From Nitrososphaerota archaeon (lineage in GTDB: Archaea > Thermoproteota > Nitrososphaeria > Nitrososphaerales > Gagatemarchaeaceae), in NCBI GenBank assembly GCA_016200045.1, contig JACQFN010000021.1:52982-116981 (forward strand): a DNA stretch of 64,000 nucleotides. The letters run 5' to 3'. The notes beneath the pieces were generated by a model that saw only the letters and a program-made list of their open reading frames with translations, was not told the origin of the DNA and searched no databases. A program made the position numbers and the translations under genes. Positions 35,232 to 44,326 of this stretch are shown here, in pieces. Within the stretch, counting starts at the first letter, position 1; each line of letters opens with the position of its first letter.

Positions 35232-35704
35232 TCGGGAATCGGCTTCTCTAGTTGTTGGATTTCCGTGTGCGTCTTCATGGGGAGCTTCGTGCGGCCTGCC
35301 TTCATGGCCTCCTTCGCCTTGTCAAGGTTCTCTGCCTTCACCCGGAGCTCCAGGATCGTGTCGCCGATTCCGACCCTAGCCGCCACCCCGATCGGCTTGC
35401 CGAACGCCTTCCTCATCCCCTCCTGAAGCCTGTCCGCGCCGGCCGTCGCGATCATCTTGTTCTCTCTGAGGATGATGTGCGGATAACTCCTGACAACCAG
35501 CTGGTAGTTCTCCTCCCCTACGAGCGCCAGCTTCTTGTTCGCCGCCACCCTCGAGGCTTCGAGGGCGTTGCTCCTGACCTGGACCCTCCCTTCAGATACC
35601 AGCGTCAACTTGTAAGCATAGTCTGGCCTGGCCTTCCCGGTCGTGAACCTCGCCACCTTGGGGTTAGGAGCCCCAGGGGCGAACTTCTTGCTCGTGAATG
35701 CCAT
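35228..35704 (-). CDS. rpl10e: Ribosomal protein L10e (uL16)
   Basis: 158 aa. uL16 family protein near the tRNA-binding sites of the large subunit. GAPNPKVARFTTGKARPDYAYKLTLVSEGRVQVRSNALEASRVAANKKL and RSYPHIILRENKM, AGADRLQEGMRKAFGKPIG are classic. ATG start; first gene of the operon running to tfs, divergent from the Trm-G10 gene. Confidence 0.95.
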   Translation of the reverse strand: MAFTSKKFAPGAPNPKVARFTTGKARPDYAYKLTLVSEGRVQVRSNALEASRVAANKKLALVGEENYQLVVRSYPHIILRENKMIATAGADRLQEGMRKAFGKPIGVAARVGIGDTILELRVKAENLDKAKEAMKAGRTKLPMKTHTEIQQLEKPIPE

Positions 35705-35812
35705 GCCTTTGATTTCTCGATAGTTCTTACCGTGCGTGCTTGATCAGCTCGGAATTTACTCGCCGACCCCGACCCCTAATTAATCTTCACGCTTAATACG
35801 GCAATTTCTCGC

Positions 35813-37003
35813 GTGAGACGGGTGCCTTTCGTACTCCCTCGGGAGCTCCGTATCGCCGAGAAGCTCGTCCTGGTCCTCGCCTTCGGGAAGCTGTCCCTCC
35901 TTGAGGCCTGCTCCACCCTTGCGGGCTCGCTCGAGAAGGCCGAGGTCCCTTCCGAACGCGTGGCCGTCCTCAGTCTGAAGCCATTGTCCGCTCAGCGGCT
36001 TGCGAGCCTGTCGGGGGTCCACAAGTGGGGACCACTGTTGGAAGTCACCGACGGGACTTCTCCGGCCTCGAAGGCTTTGGTCGAAGCCTTGGCGGGTCAT
36101 TTCGACGCGATAGGCAACTTCTCCGTGAGCGGCTACGACGTCGCGGGGGATGACTACGAAGACCTTGTCAGGGCGCTTCTTGACCGACTGAAGGATTCCG
36201 GGTTCGTCAAAGTCAGGCTCCTCCGACCTCACGGGGAGGAGTTGATGGCCGAACAGGTGTTGACGCGCCAGGCTCTTGACATTCTTGCCTTCCCGTTCCA
36301 TGGCGGGTTGGGCCTTGCGCCTACCGCCTGGGTCTCCGACCCGGGGATGTTCAGAGGCCGCGGGGTAGGCAAACCATCTCCTCACTCCGACATTTCTATG
36401 TCGCCGCGGCTGGCGAAACTGCTCATCAACCTCGCGGGACTCGTGCCAGGGCAGACTGTGGTCGACCCCTTCTGCGGCACCGGTACGATTCTGGCGGAGG
36501 CCCTACTTGGCGGCATGAACTGCGTAGGGTTTGACGCGAATCCGGGGAGGGTCAAGGACGCGAATAGGAACCTGGACTGGGCGGTCGGCGGCGTCAAGAC
36601 TAATCGCTACGTAATCAGGACAGGAGACGCTAGGCGCCTGAACCGCCTGCTCGACAGGGGGAAGGTCGACGCGGTCGTAACCGAGCCCATCCTGGTCCCT
36701 CGGCTGAAGGCGCGTCCGCGGACCCAGACGGCGGAGGAACTCCTGGGGCCGAAGGAGAGGATCTACGCCGAGTCCCTTGCCTCGATGGCGGAAGTCCTCG
36801 CCCCCGGCGGGAGGATAGTCATCGTAGTCCCCGTGATCCGCACGATGGAGGGAGAAGAAGTCACGATAACCCTGGAGGGCCGCGAACTGGGACTCAAGAA
36901 CCACCAGCCGGGCCCGGTCGGCTTCGACTATCCCGTAAGGCCCTCGTTCGAAAGCACCCGGTGGGTTGGGCGGGCTGTCTACGTCTTCGAGTCGCGCGTC
37001 TGA
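35813..37003 (+). CDS. Trm-G10/Trm11-like tRNA guanosine N2-methyltransferase
   Basis: 396 aa, GTG start. An N-terminal THUMP-like region (about 1-150) precedes a Rossmann methyltransferase with the SAM motif VVDPFCGTGTILAEALLGGMNCVGFDANP (about 220-248). The catalytic motif IV, normally DPPYG, reads TEPILVPRLK (about 287-296). The protein is therefore either a divergent member or changed in activity. TATA-like CTTAATACG about 25 nt upstream. Overlaps trmJ tail to tail by 25 bp. Confidence 0.82.
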   Translation: MRRVPFVLPRELRIAEKLVLVLAFGKLSLLEACSTLAGSLEKAEVPSERVAVLSLKPLSAQRLASLSGVHKWGPLLEVTDGTSPASKALVEALAGHFDAIGNFSVSGYDVAGDDYEDLVRALLDRLKDSGFVKVRLLRPHGEELMAEQVLTRQALDILAFPFHGGLGLAPTAWVSDPGMFRGRGVGKPSPHSDISMSPRLAKLLINLAGLVPGQTVVDPFCGTGTILAEALLGGMNCVGFDANPGRVKDANRNLDWAVGGVKTNRYVIRTGDARRLNRLLDRGKVDAVVTEPILVPRLKARPRTQTAEELLGPKERIYAESLASMAEVLAPGGRIVIVVPVIRTMEGEEVTITLEGRELGLKNHQPGPVGFDYPVRPSFESTRWVGRAVYVFESRV

Positions 37004-37692
37004 GCCTCGATGGCGGCAACGGCCCTGTCGAAGGTCCCCGACATCAGGTTGAGCTGCCCGTCGGTCATCCGTGACGTGGACGCGATCCTCTTTCCAGCTT
37101 CGTACAGGGTCTTCAGCTTGTGTGGCCTGACCTTCGAGACGCGGGCCAGTTCATAGAACCTTCCGGCGAAGACCTCCCTCGCCTCCCTGCTCTGTGGCTT
37201 GGCCCTTCCCACAGGCCCTCTCGAAGCGCAATACAGCATGATGGCTACGGCGTGCCCGAGGTTGAGAGCCCTGTATTTCGTGCCCACGTCTATGGTCACC
37301 GTCATGTCGCACATCCCGATTTCCTCGTTCGTCAGGCCAGTGGAGTCCCGCCCGAAGATTATCGAAGAGGCGGCCGAAGCGGAGAGAGCCTCGTGGAGCC
37401 TGTCGGGGGTCAAACTCCTGCGTATGATGTTTGACTTCCTGTTCGCCCTGACCGCGGTCGTCGCGATCAGGAGTTCGTTATCCGACCTCACTTGTTCTAG
37501 GGATGCCACCTCCGCGCTGTCCAGGATATCAGAGGCGTGGGAGGCGTAGACAGCCGCCACGGAAATGTCCACCATCGGGCTTACAAGGTATAGCTTGCGT
37601 ACCCCGAAATTCTTCACCAGCCTCGCGACGTGACCCACGTTCACAGGATATTTCGGTTCGACCAGCGTGACCGAGGTTCCTTTCGGAATCAC
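36979..37692 (-). CDS. trmJ: TrmJ-like tRNA 2'-O-methyltransferase (SPOUT)
   Basis: 237 aa. LVEPKYPVNVGHVARLVKNFGVRKLYLV is the N-terminal TrmJ/TrmH motif, IIFGRDSTGLTNEEI the SAM-binding knot strand and NLGHAVAIMLY the third motif. A C-terminal helical extension follows (about 165-237). Methylates ribose at tRNA position 32 in characterised homologs. ATG start, 45 bp after ksgA. Confidence 0.9.
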   Translation of the reverse strand: MIPKGTSVTLVEPKYPVNVGHVARLVKNFGVRKLYLVSPMVDISVAAVYASHASDILDSAEVASLEQVRSDNELLIATTAVRANRKSNIIRRSLTPDRLHEALSASAASSIIFGRDSTGLTNEEIGMCDMTVTIDVGTKYRALNLGHAVAIMLYCASRGPVGRAKPQSREAREVFAGRFYELARVSKVRPHKLKTLYEAGKRIASTSRMTDGQLNLMSGTFDRAVAAIEAQTRDSKT

Positions 37693-37737
37693 GCTCCTCC
37701 CCGAGGGAAGGGGCCGATAAATGCCTCATCGAGGGGA

Positions 37738-38439
37738 TTATTCGACCAGTCGCCACAGCTCGTCGGGGGCGAGGGAAAACACACGCCTCTCTCCGAACGA
37801 CGCGCCGGGCGCCTTCATCCCGAGCTTCGAAAGTGCGGAAGAGACCTGCTGTCTTCTTAGCGAGAAGAGCTTCCTGACCCAAGCCACCTGCTCGGCGGAC
37901 ATCAATTTCCTCGGCGCAACCGAGACCATGACTGAGTCGACCTTCGGCGGAGGGTCGAAAGCCGCTCTTGGGACGACCGCCAGTAACTTGAACTCGGTTG
38001 ACATCTGAGCGATGGCGGAAACCGCCCGGTAATCCCTGCTTCCTGGCTCAGACGTGACCTTTTCGACGAAATCCTTCTGCAACAGGACGACCCCCCGCCT
38101 GTATCTTGTCTGGCTCAACCACCCGACGAATTTCGCTGAGACGGAATAAGGCAGGCTGGAGACGATGACGTCGAACTTGCGCTTCGAATTGAACGCGTCT
38201 CCCATCCTGATGGTCACATTTCCACCACTGACCCGAGCGGCGGTGTCCCTGAAGTTGGAGGGGTCGATCTCATACCCTTCCAGGCGTGAGGACACCTCGG
38301 CCAGTTCGACGGTCAACGCCCCCTTTCCGGTCCCCACCTCGAGGACTCTCTCCTCAGCGCGGATTCCGGCCTCGGCTATCATCCTGCGGACCACGTCTTC
38401 GTCAACAAGGTAGTGCTGTCCGAGCCTTTGCCGCTTCAT
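37738..38439 (-). CDS. ksgA: rRNA dimethyladenosine transferase KsgA/Dim1
   Basis: 233 aa, slightly short. Dimethylates two adjacent adenosines near the 3' end of 16S rRNA. RLGQHYLVDEDVVRRM, the SAM motif VLEVGTGKGALTVELAE, GDAFNSK and PRAAFDPPPKVDSVMV are present. Motif IV reads SSLPYSVS rather than the usual NxPYN/S. ATGA overlap with the DUF655 gene, a conserved archaeal pair. Confidence 0.93.
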   Translation of the reverse strand: MKRQRLGQHYLVDEDVVRRMIAEAGIRAEERVLEVGTGKGALTVELAEVSSRLEGYEIDPSNFRDTAARVSGGNVTIRMGDAFNSKRKFDVIVSSLPYSVSAKFVGWLSQTRYRRGVVLLQKDFVEKVTSEPGSRDYRAVSAIAQMSTEFKLLAVVPRAAFDPPPKVDSVMVSVAPRKLMSAEQVAWVRKLFSLRRQQVSSALSKLGMKAPGASFGERRVFSLAPDELWRLVE

Positions 38440-38993
38440 TTCTTCACGAACAGGCTGATCCTCGAGTCACCCGACAGTTCCTCGACAATCCTTTTCGCAA
38501 TCATTCTTGCTGGGTCGCGAAGACCCACCCTTCGCTGCACGTCTTCGAAGCTGGCGAAGGGCTGTTTCTCTCTCATCTGGATGATTTCGAGCGTGAACGT
38601 CTTCCCTATACCAGGGATCAGCTCGAGCCCATGCAGCCTCGGGGTCAGCGGCTGGAGGTCGTTGAAGTATGAGACATACTTCTTCTCGCTCGCCTTTACC
38701 AGGTTCTCGGCCACGGTCGAGAGCGACAATTTCGACTCCGGGGTGAGCTCCTCGAAAGCCAGTTTCCCCAGCACGCTGACGATCTTCTCCCTGCCCTCCT
38801 TCCCGATTTTGACCCTCTCCCCCACCTCGAAATCCTGGTTGTCCATAGCGAGGAGCTCGAGCAGCGTCAGCCTCTCTTCCCCGATCGCCTGAACCATCGG
38901 GCCCTCTCTCCCCTTGATGACGGAAGATTTTCCTCTGGGGGAGAAATCCAGAACATAGGCGAACTCCTCGTACTTCTTGTCTGCTGGCATCAA
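38436..38993 (-). CDS. DUF655 family RNA/DNA-binding protein
   Basis: 185 aa. KKYEEFAYVLDFSPRGKSSVIKGREGPMVQAIGEERLTLLEL is the DUF655 start, with an OB-like domain and a helix-hairpin-helix segment LELIPGIGKTFTLEIIQMREKQPFASFEDVQRRVG (about 122-157). Probably a ribosome-biogenesis or repair nucleic-acid binder; function not established. ATG (or the TTG just before it) is the only canonical start, yet the frame is open and acidic for about 40 more codons upstream. Confidence 0.9.
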   Translation of the reverse strand: MMPADKKYEEFAYVLDFSPRGKSSVIKGREGPMVQAIGEERLTLLELLAMDNQDFEVGERVKIGKEGREKIVSVLGKLAFEELTPESKLSLSTVAENLVKASEKKYVSYFNDLQPLTPRLHGLELIPGIGKTFTLEIIQMREKQPFASFEDVQRRVGLRDPARMIAKRIVEELSGDSRISLFVKK

Positions 38994-39134
38994 TTCCGGG
39001 GCTGTCTCCTTAGGAACATTCGTGGTTTGGGGAACTAGTCCTCCACATACGGAGTCCTCGGATACATCTTCTGTAGCCTTTGCCTCTGGTCTTGTAAAGT
39101 CCGCCTTGATATTTAACGCTTGGCTGCCTAGGAC

Positions 39135-39449
39135 TTAGTGGAGAATCTTTAGGACCTTCTCGAGCGTCTCGGTGGGCAGGAGCTTCCTCCATCCCGACGT
39201 GAAAGTCCTAAGTTCCTCGAGCGACTTCGGCATCACGTTCACCAACTCGACGGATTCCTCTTCGCTCAGTCCGCACTCAGTTTCGAGCTCCTTCCTGAGC
39301 TTCTTTGCTGAGTCGGGCGGCGCCTTCGAGAACTTCGCGGTGTAATCGAGGGTCCTCTTCTGAATCTGGTCGGCCTTTTCCAGGTCGATCTTCTGGAGCA
39401 TCTGGTGCGCCTCCGGAATCGTCAGCAACTTCTTCGTGTGCTTCTCCAT
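39135..39449 (-). CDS. rpoF: RNA polymerase subunit F (Rpb4-like)
   Basis: 104 aa. Partner of RpoE in the polymerase stalk. LTIPEAHQMLQK, RTLDYTAKFSKAPPDSAKKLRKELETECGLSEEESVELVNVMPKSLEELRTF is typical. ATG start 2 bp after L21e; the L21e-RpoF-DUF655-KsgA order is conserved in archaea. Confidence 0.93.
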   Translation of the reverse strand: MEKHTKKLLTIPEAHQMLQKIDLEKADQIQKRTLDYTAKFSKAPPDSAKKLRKELETECGLSEEESVELVNVMPKSLEELRTFTSGWRKLLPTETLEKVLKILH

Positions 39450-39451
39450 GG

Positions 39452-39736
39452 CTACTTGGCCCCCAGCCTCACCACGTGCTCTTTCCTTGCGACAAGCTTC
39501 TTGGTCTTCCCTCCGACCGGGACGTCCAGCGTTACTGCCCTCCTCCCCACCTCAGTCACCACTCCGACGAGCCCGTTGAACCTGCGATGAGGCATCCCCT
39601 TGACCTGGGCCGGGTCGATCTTGACCACGACTTTGTCATTCGGATTGTATTCTACCAGCATGCTACTCAACCCCTTCTTTCCGTGGGACTTGAGAAGCGA
39701 CCGGGTCCTTCTCCTATATCCGTGTGACTTCGGCAT
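39452..39736 (-). CDS. rpl21e: Ribosomal protein L21e
   Basis: 94 aa. MPKSHGYRRRTRSLLKSHGKKGL and VVVKIDPAQVKGMPHRRFNGLVGVV are diagnostic. The ATG lies inside the 3' end of pus10 (23-bp overlap), so the two are translationally linked. Confidence 0.95.
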   Translation of the reverse strand: MPKSHGYRRRTRSLLKSHGKKGLSSMLVEYNPNDKVVVKIDPAQVKGMPHRRFNGLVGVVTEVGRRAVTLDVPVGGKTKKLVARKEHVVRLGAK

Positions 39737-40829
39737 AAGTGAAACTTCCCCTCTCCCTGACTTCGCAGATGTCGAAGCTGCGACATCTGACCTCAGTTTT
39801 TAAGACTTCCGACACTGAAGGCGAGACCAGCTCCCCGCTGATGAACCTCTTTACGGGAAGCCCCCCGTCCAGGACGGCCTCGACGATCAGCCTCCGGCCC
39901 CGGGCCGACCCCTTGGCCGAATACACAGTCTTCGTGACAGGCCGGTTGTGGGGTCGGTCGAACCTGACATCCGCCCTGCGAAAGCGTTTCCCCAGCTCAT
40001 GGATCCGGTCCGGGTGAATCGCCGTCCTAGAAGTGCATGTGATGAGGGTCCTGAATCGGAAAGGGGGAACCCGGAGAGGCCTGGATACGAGCAGACGTCC
40101 TCTGTCCACCGACACCTGCTTCCCCCTGAACCTGCTTGCGAACCTCTTCGGGAGGACCCGCCTCAGTGGGTTCTTCAGCTCCGCGATGAAAGGCCTTCCG
40201 GGAGCCAGGACCCTGCTCTCCAAGTCCTCAGTCCCCATCCAGGTGAACGTCATCCTGTCGGACCCGGCGATCGCCCCGAGCCTCCTTCTCAGATGCCATT
40301 CTACGCTCTGCCTGCTGCCGTACCCGGTTCCCGAGCACTTCTCGCATCCCGCCCCAGAGCAGTGCCTGCACAGCTCCCTCCTCTGGCTCATGCCGGGCGG
40401 TTTGGTGTACCTGCCATAATAGAACAGAGGCCTGGTCGTCACCGAGGAACTCCCGTCTGACATTCCCACAAGAAGCGTAAGATCCGGCTTGAGTTTGTTG
40501 ACCGGTTTCCTGACCTTCTTGGCCAGGAGTACGGCAAAGAGCCGGACAGCCTGCGTCTTGACGGTCTCGCTTCCCTTCAGGCGCAAAGCGGACCTCAGCT
40601 CGTCCTCTTTCTCCTGGATTCCCTCCGGGAGGGTCATCCCGACTGTGAAGCTCCTGAACTGATAACGCCGCATCTGGCTGGCAGCTCCTTCCACAGCCTG
40701 AGGTATCCTGTCGAAGAGGCCGCTGCAGACCGAGCATGACGGCCCGTCTACCTCGTCGAAGTGCGTGCCTGGGCCTTCCCTATCGATACAGAATTGGCAG
40801 AGCCGATATCTGCGCGCCGCCTCGGACAC
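39714..40829 (-). CDS. pus10: tRNA pseudouridine synthase Pus10
   Basis: 371 aa from the GTG at 40829, two bases after the srp54 stop; the frame is open much further upstream but that part lies under srp54. Makes pseudouridine 54/55 in the T-loop of archaeal tRNAs. The N-terminal zinc/THUMP-like region has CQFC...CSVCSG and a second set CRHCSGAGCEKCSGTG. The catalytic region is FTWMGTEDLESRVLAPGRPFIAELKNP, with the Asp of GTED in the GRxD-equivalent position; the usual ExDxR context reads EDLES. The C-terminus ends FTYAEVTRI. Confidence 0.92.
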   Translation of the reverse strand: MSEAARRYRLCQFCIDREGPGTHFDEVDGPSCSVCSGLFDRIPQAVEGAASQMRRYQFRSFTVGMTLPEGIQEKEDELRSALRLKGSETVKTQAVRLFAVLLAKKVRKPVNKLKPDLTLLVGMSDGSSSVTTRPLFYYGRYTKPPGMSQRRELCRHCSGAGCEKCSGTGYGSRQSVEWHLRRRLGAIAGSDRMTFTWMGTEDLESRVLAPGRPFIAELKNPLRRVLPKRFASRFRGKQVSVDRGRLLVSRPLRVPPFRFRTLITCTSRTAIHPDRIHELGKRFRRADVRFDRPHNRPVTKTVYSAKGSARGRRLIVEAVLDGGLPVKRFISGELVSPSVSEVLKTEVRCRSFDICEVRERGSFTYAEVTRI

Positions 40830-40831
40830 CC

Positions 40832-42154
40832 TTACTGTCCACCCATTCGGCGAACCATCTGTCTGAACTCCCTGCCCTTGCTGTTCTTGGCCAGGCCCTT
40901 CATCTGCTTGTACCTCGACAGGAGTTCTCTGACGTCCTTCTCGCTCCTTCCGGAGCCCCTTGCAATCCTCTTCAGGCGCGAAGAATTGATCTTCTGAGGG
41001 TCCGCCTTCTCGTCCCGCGTCATAGACTGTATGATCGACTTGTACACCTTCACCCTCCCCTCCGCCTTTTCGAGCTCCTCGACGTTGAGCGCCCCCGAAA
41101 AGCCGGGGATGTGCTCGACCACCTTCTTGAACGACCCGAATTTCTTCATCTGCTCGAACTGGACAAGCAGGTCGTCCATCGTCATCTTGCCCGACATCAC
41201 CCTCTGTGCCATCTTTTCGTCGACCTCTACCTCGGCCTGTTTGACCATGTCCATCAGGGCCCTGAGGTCTCCCATCCCGAGGAGCCTTCCCACGAATCGG
41301 GTCGGAGCGAACTCCTCGAGGTCGTCGATCCTTTCCCCGGTCCCGATGAAGAAGACCTTGGCACCGGTGGCGGCGGAGGCGGCCAGAGCCCCTCCTCCCT
41401 TCGCTGCGCCGTCCAGCTTGGTGACTATGATCCCCCCAACAGGGGCGGCCTGGTGGAAGGCGAGGGCCTGATTGTAACACTGCTGTCCAATGGTGCCGTC
41501 GATCACCAGTATGGTGGCGTCGGGCTTCACCTTTCCGACGACCTCCTTCATCTCCTGCAGCAGGCCCTTCTCCTCTTTGTGCCTCCCGGCCGTGTCGATA
41601 ATGACAAGGTTCTTCGGCCCTTCGAACTGCTTCTTTCCTTCTTCCGCAATCTTCACCGAATTCTTCTCCTTGTCGTCGCTGAAGACCTCCGCCCCAGACG
41701 TCGAAACGAGCGTCCTGAGCTGGGCTACCGCTCCAGGCCTGAACGTGTCAGCGGCAACGACCCCCACCCTGAACCCACGCTTCGAGTAGAGGCGGGCCAG
41801 CTTCGCGGTCGTCGTCGTCTTCCCCGAGCCCTGGACCCCGAGCATTACCACCACGTTCAACCTGTCCTTTTCGAGCTTGAGGCCGCCCTCTCCTCCGAGG
41901 AGTCGGGCCAGTTCCTCGTACAGGACCGAAACGACCTGGTCCTTCCGGGTCACGCCAGCAGGCGGCTTCTCTTCCAGCGCCCTCTTCTGGACCCTTTCCG
42001 TCACCTCGAGGGCCATCCTGACGTTGACGTCGGACTGGATGAGCGCCCTCTGGAGGTCCCTGACGAACTCCTTCACAGTCTTCTCGTCTACCAGGTTCGA
42101 GCCGACGAGCTTCTTTACAGCTGCCTGAAGCCCGTCTCTCAGCGAATCCAGCAT
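40832..42154 (-). CDS. srp54: Signal recognition particle GTPase SRP54
   Basis: 440 aa. Binds signal sequences and the SRP receptor. The N-domain is followed by the G-domain with [18 protein letters not shown] (about 104-121), [23 protein letters not shown] and [13 protein letters not shown]. The Met-rich M-domain (about 300-440) ends [25 protein letters not shown] start with a TATA-like element (plus 42180-42192) about 28 nt upstream, so leaderless. Confidence 0.95.
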   Translation of the reverse strand: MLDSLRDGLQAAVKKLVGSNLVDEKTVKEFVRDLQRALIQSDVNVRMALEVTERVQKRALEEKPPAGVTRKDQVVSVLYEELARLLGGEGGLKLEKDRLNVVVMLGVQGSGKTTTTAKLARLYSKRGFRVGVVAADTFRPGAVAQLRTLVSTSGAEVFSDDKEKNSVKIAEEGKKQFEGPKNLVIIDTAGRHKEEKGLLQEMKEVVGKVKPDATILVIDGTIGQQCYNQALAFHQAAPVGGIIVTKLDGAAKGGGALAASAATGAKVFFIGTGERIDDLEEFAPTRFVGRLLGMGDLRALMDMVKQAEVEVDEKMAQRVMSGKMTMDDLLVQFEQMKKFGSFKKVVEHIPGFSGALNVEELEKAEGRVKVYKSIIQSMTRDEKADPQKINSSRLKRIARGSGRSEKDVRELLSRYKQMKGLAKNSKGREFRQMVRRMGGQ

Positions 42155-42280
42155 TCTAGTCGGGCGAAGCCATTCCGTGTATTTATTATCTTAAGCAGAA
42201 GTGACCAAACCTTCCGACTCAGGCTGGACTTGTGGGCAACGTTCTAATGGTCTGAAGCAGGTCGGACCTTTAGGTGACGG

Positions 42281-42967
42281 GTCACGAGGGTAGGAGCTCT
42301 CTTTTCCGGCGGCAAGGACTCGACCTTCGCCGCTTACCTTGTTTCAAGGGACCACGACCTTCTCTGTCTCGTCTCAATCTTCCCGAAGTCCTCAGAGTCC
42401 TTCATGTTCCACTATCCCAACATGAGGTGGACGAGACTCCAGGCAGAGGCAATGGGCACTCCGCAGATTATCGAAGATACCCCAGGGAAGAAGGAGGAGG
42501 AACTCTCGGACCTCGCCCGTGCGCTCTCAAGGGCGAAAGAGGAATTCAGCCTAGACGGGATTTGCACAGGAGCATTGGCGAGCGTCTATCAGAAGAACAG
42601 GGTCGAGAGGATATGCTCGGAGCTCGGTCTCGAGTGCATCTCCCCGCTCTGGGGAACGGATCCGGCCTCACATCTTCATCGCTTGATCGAAGAGCGCTTC
42701 CTGGTCTCGCTGGTCAGCGTATCGGCGCTTGGTCTGACGGAAGAATGGCTTGGGCGAACGCTTGATCCAAAGTCCGTTGACGAGTTGATAGGACTCAGTC
42801 GAAAATACAAGTTCAATCCAGGCCTGGAAGGAGGCGAGGGGGAGACCTTCGTCCTCGACTGCCCGCTGTTCTCCCAACGAATCGAAATCGTCTCCTCAGA
42901 GAGACATTTGAGCGGCGATTCCGGATATCTCGAGATTACGCAGGCGAGGCTTTCGCCGAAGTCCTAG
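42281..42967 (+). CDS. dph6: Diphthine-ammonia ligase Dph6, non-canonical start
   Basis: About 228 aa. Uses ATP and ammonium to amidate diphthine on EF-2. The PP-loop RVGALFSGGKDSTFAAYLV lies at the N-terminus, and the C-terminal LEGGEGETFVLDCPLF is the family signature. No ATG, GTG or TTG occurs in frame between the upstream stop (42275-42277) and the PP-loop. The first in-frame ATG (42404) would delete it. GTC at 42281, just after a GGTGA ribosome binding site, gives a normal N-terminus (TRVGALFSGG). A small frameshift from the GTG at 42274 is the alternative. Overlaps convergent htrA by 4 bp. Confidence 0.85.
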   Translation, partial: VTRVGALFSGGKDSTFAAYLVSRDHDLLCLVSIFPKSSESFMFHYPNMRWTRLQAEAMGTPQIIEDTPGKKEEELSDLARALSRAKEEFSLDGICTGALASVYQKNRVERICSELGLECISPLWGTDPASHLHRLIEERFLVSLVSVSALGLTEEWLGRTLDPKSVDELIGLSRKYKFNPGLEGGEGETFVLDCPLFSQRIEIVSSERHLSGDSGYLEITQARLSPKS

Positions 42968-44181
42968 CCCACGGGTGGCGGGGGTCTCGTCCCAAGGACG
43001 ATCTCGACCGTCATCACGCTCCCGTTCCTGATTACCTGGACCATGACGGTCTGTCCCGGTAGCGTGAACTCCTGCAGGTACGCCGACAGGGCATCAGTGT
43101 TGACGATCTTGCTGCCGTTCATTCCGATTATGATGTCTCCCCCGATTGAGTAGGACACTCCTTGAACGGACACAGTGTGGTCTCCTCCTCGGAGCCCTCC
43201 AATCGCTGAGGGACCGCCAGCCGTGACGTTCTGGACGAGGGACCCGTAAGTCGTGTTGGTCCCCTGTAACCTGGAAAGCTGGAGGTTCATGTCTGCGGCG
43301 ATTACTCCCATGTAGGAATGCAGCGTATAGGACCCGGTCGTGATCAAGGAGGGGAGCTCCCGCTCAATCACGTCCGACGGGATCGCGAAACCGACTCCCT
43401 GCGAGCTCAGGACCGCCGCCGTCGTTATCCCTACGACCGAGCCATTCGCATTGAGCAGCGGGCCCCCCGAGTTCCCAGGGTTTATCGGGGCGCTGAACTG
43501 GATCACGTCCGCGATCGCGAAGTTACCTGCTGCCGTTTCGGTCAGAGTTCGCCCGGTCTGGCTTATGATCCCGAAGGTCATGGAACCAGCCAGGCCAAAC
43601 GGGTTCCCGATGGCCACGACAGGTTCCCCCACCCTGAGACCGGACGACCCTGCTATCGTGAGGGGATGGAGCTCTGCCGAAGGCGCAGTGAGGTTCAGCA
43701 CCGCGAGGTCGACGTAGGCGTCGGTCCCGAGTACGCTTCCAGCGAATGAATTCCCGTCGAAGAACGTGACCGAGATGTCGACCACGTCATGGACGACGTG
43801 ATAGTTTGTGACGACGTACTCTTTACCCTGGAACTGTGTTACGAACCCCGACCCCAAGATGGTAGCGTTGCCGCTTGAGGAGGTCTGCACTCCTTGAACC
43901 GTAACGATGCTGGGCGAAGAGTCGGCATAGATCTGGACCGGGATCAGGCCAAGCAGAGAGGTGTTCCCTGAGTGGGCGGCCGACGCGAGCTGCCTTTGGA
44001 GGTCGGAGTTCTGGCTCACCAACGAATTGATGAGGCTCTGCTGCCGCCTTTCCCTGTCCACCGAGGCCGAGTTCGCGAACCAGACGCCGACTGCGTATGC
44101 CGCAACGGAAACAAGGACTAACGTCAAAAGGAAGACGGCGATGTATCTTCCCCGGCGCGGCGGTCTCTCCTGGGTCATCAT
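42964..44181 (-). CDS. HtrA/DegP-like membrane-anchored serine protease with PDZ domain
   Basis: 405 aa. N-terminal signal-anchor (about 13-35), a short coiled coil, then a trypsin-like domain with the triad H128 (TNYHVV), D158 (VDLAVL) and S238 (GNSGGPL). A PDZ domain follows (about 300-395, SIGGDIIIGMNGSKI). It likely acts on misfolded proteins outside the cell membrane. A TATA-like element on minus (plus 44205-44213) sits about 28 nt upstream of the ATG, so leaderless. Confidence 0.92.
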   Translation of the reverse strand: MMTQERPPRRGRYIAVFLLTLVLVSVAAYAVGVWFANSASVDRERRQQSLINSLVSQNSDLQRQLASAAHSGNTSLLGLIPVQIYADSSPSIVTVQGVQTSSSGNATILGSGFVTQFQGKEYVVTNYHVVHDVVDISVTFFDGNSFAGSVLGTDAYVDLAVLNLTAPSAELHPLTIAGSSGLRVGEPVVAIGNPFGLAGSMTFGIISQTGRTLTETAAGNFAIADVIQFSAPINPGNSGGPLLNANGSVVGITTAAVLSSQGVGFAIPSDVIERELPSLITTGSYTLHSYMGVIAADMNLQLSRLQGTNTTYGSLVQNVTAGGPSAIGGLRGGDHTVSVQGVSYSIGGDIIIGMNGSKIVNTDALSAYLQEFTLPGQTVMVQVIRNGSVMTVEIVLGTRPPPPVG

Positions 44182-44326
44182 ATGCGGGCGTACTCCCAGA
44201 AGACCTATATTTCTAATCGACGCCGAAGCCCTGCTCTAGATGAGGGGATTTCCGGAAGAGCCGGCTGAGTACGACGATGAAGAACGAAACGACCGATAGA
44301 GCACGACCGACGGCAGGCTGAAATCA

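Noticed and set aside
40830..41480. A 217-residue N-terminal extension of the Pus10 frame
   Set aside because: It lies entirely under srp54 in another frame on the same strand and is low-complexity Arg/Gly-rich; the GTG two bases after the srp54 stop gives a normal Pus10.
44182..44326. A possible tiny gene or RNA between the HtrA-like gene and the permease
   Set aside because: Only a 19-codon frame is present, with no conserved structure seen; the interval is explained by the htrA promoter.
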